In this document: positions 6,595-6,744 of the stretch, piece after piece
Layout: each line of letters opens with the position of its first letter
How positions within the stretch are numbered: the first letter of the stretch is position 1
Assembly (NCBI GenBank): GCA_021159845.1
Contig: JAGHDS010000297.1
Span: 1-6,744 of the forward strand
Origin: Anaerolineae bacterium
GTDB lineage: Bacteria > Chloroflexota > Anaerolineae > DUEN01
DNA: 6,744 nt
Direction of reading: 5' to 3'
The notes under the pieces: generated by a model
What the model was told of the DNA's origin: nothing
What the model saw: the letters and a program-made list of their open reading frames with translations, nothing else
The model's database searches: none
Made by a program: the position numbers and the translations under genes

Positions 6595-6744
6595 GTGGAT
6601 TGGGCCTTTGAGCCGTCGTGGGGATTTGATGATCTGACCAGCCCGGCTCTTGCTTTAGTTAGCCGGAATGTAACTTTTGGCAGGCTCAGGGCGCATTTCA
6701 AATCGGCGGTAAGCTGCGAGTACAGCGCTGAGGAGGTCATTGAA
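6595..6744 (+). CDS. Possible 5' end of a divergent gene, cut by the window edge (unrecognised)
   Basis: From GTG at 6595 the frame stays open for 50 codons to the last base of the window, beginning (M)DWAFEPSWGFDDLTSPA and continuing with NVTFGRLRAHFKSAVSCEYS. GGAGAT (6586-6591) could serve as an SD but is rather close (3 nt). The opening W-x-x-E-P followed by a segment resembling S-x-R-N-x-T-F-G-R-L-R distantly recalls the start of YceI-family lipid-binding proteins, but the usual histidine and other anchors are missing, so I do not assign a family. Codon use is less GC3-biased than in ileS. It would be transcribed away from the DUF4405 gene, with 6481-6594 as a shared AT-richer promoter region. 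It could equally be non-coding. Confidence 0.35.
   Translation, partial: MDWAFEPSWGFDDLTSPALALVSRNVTFGRLRAHFKSAVSCEYSAEEVIE

Noticed and set aside
6584..6637. ATG 6584 short frame beginning MEISWIGPL, recalling the start of metallo-beta-lactamase-fold proteins (MEITWLGHS)
   Set aside because: It stops after 17 codons, and the following residues do not continue the MBL pattern in any nearby frame.
6474..6740. Minus-strand 88-codon frame upstream of the DUF4405 gene
   Set aside because: It covers the AT-rich promoter-like stretch and contains the SD of the next gene. No family features are seen; a very small real gene cannot be fully excluded.

Overview
The window is GC-rich and carries a canonical transcription-attenuating T-box leader. 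Its isoleucyl-tRNA synthetase belongs to the long, Thermus-like type (IleRS2), in the sub-group whose HIGH motif is rearranged to G-x-H-H. Together with a small DUF4405 membrane protein, this suggests a member of Chloroflexota (Anaerolineae-like or relatives). That assignment rests on protein and leader style alone, so confidence is moderate.

Layout. Positions 1-120 are non-coding and hold an imperfect inverted repeat of the 'CGCAGAT / CATCTGCG' kind. A near-consensus sigma-70-type promoter (TTGACG, 17 bp, TATAGT; 147-175) starts a leader of about 360 nt. The leader is a complete T-box riboswitch (about 226-514): Stem I with distal AGAGA and GGUG loop motifs, an AUC (isoleucine) specifier, the T-box sequence GGGGTGGTACCGCG, and a 12-bp terminator. 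Three co-directional genes follow without another visible promoter or terminator: an AlaX-type trans-editing protein (543-1268), a MATE efflux transporter (1265-2644, ATGA overlap with the first gene), and an 1114-residue IleRS (2681-6025, TTG start behind AGGAGG). A cluster of hairpins, the last a strong probably bidirectional terminator (6091-6124), separates this operon from a convergent small gene on the minus strand (6155-6466, DUF4405 / cytochrome-b-like). The last 150 bases may contain the start of a divergent gene on the plus strand, cut by the window edge.

How the genes work together. The T-box reads the charging state of tRNA-Ile. When uncharged tRNA-Ile builds up, from isoleucine shortage or inhibition of IleRS, the antiterminator forms and the whole operon is transcribed. 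The output is then an IleRS with the G-x-H-H signature that has been linked to extreme mupirocin resistance, a multidrug-type exporter, and a free-standing tRNA-editing enzyme. One reading is a housekeeping charging-plus-proofreading operon that has picked up a transporter. A more interesting reading is a tRNA-Ile-sensing module against IleRS inhibitors, in which inhibition itself induces the insensitive enzyme and a pump. The sequence supports the shared regulation and the motif; the resistance role is inference.
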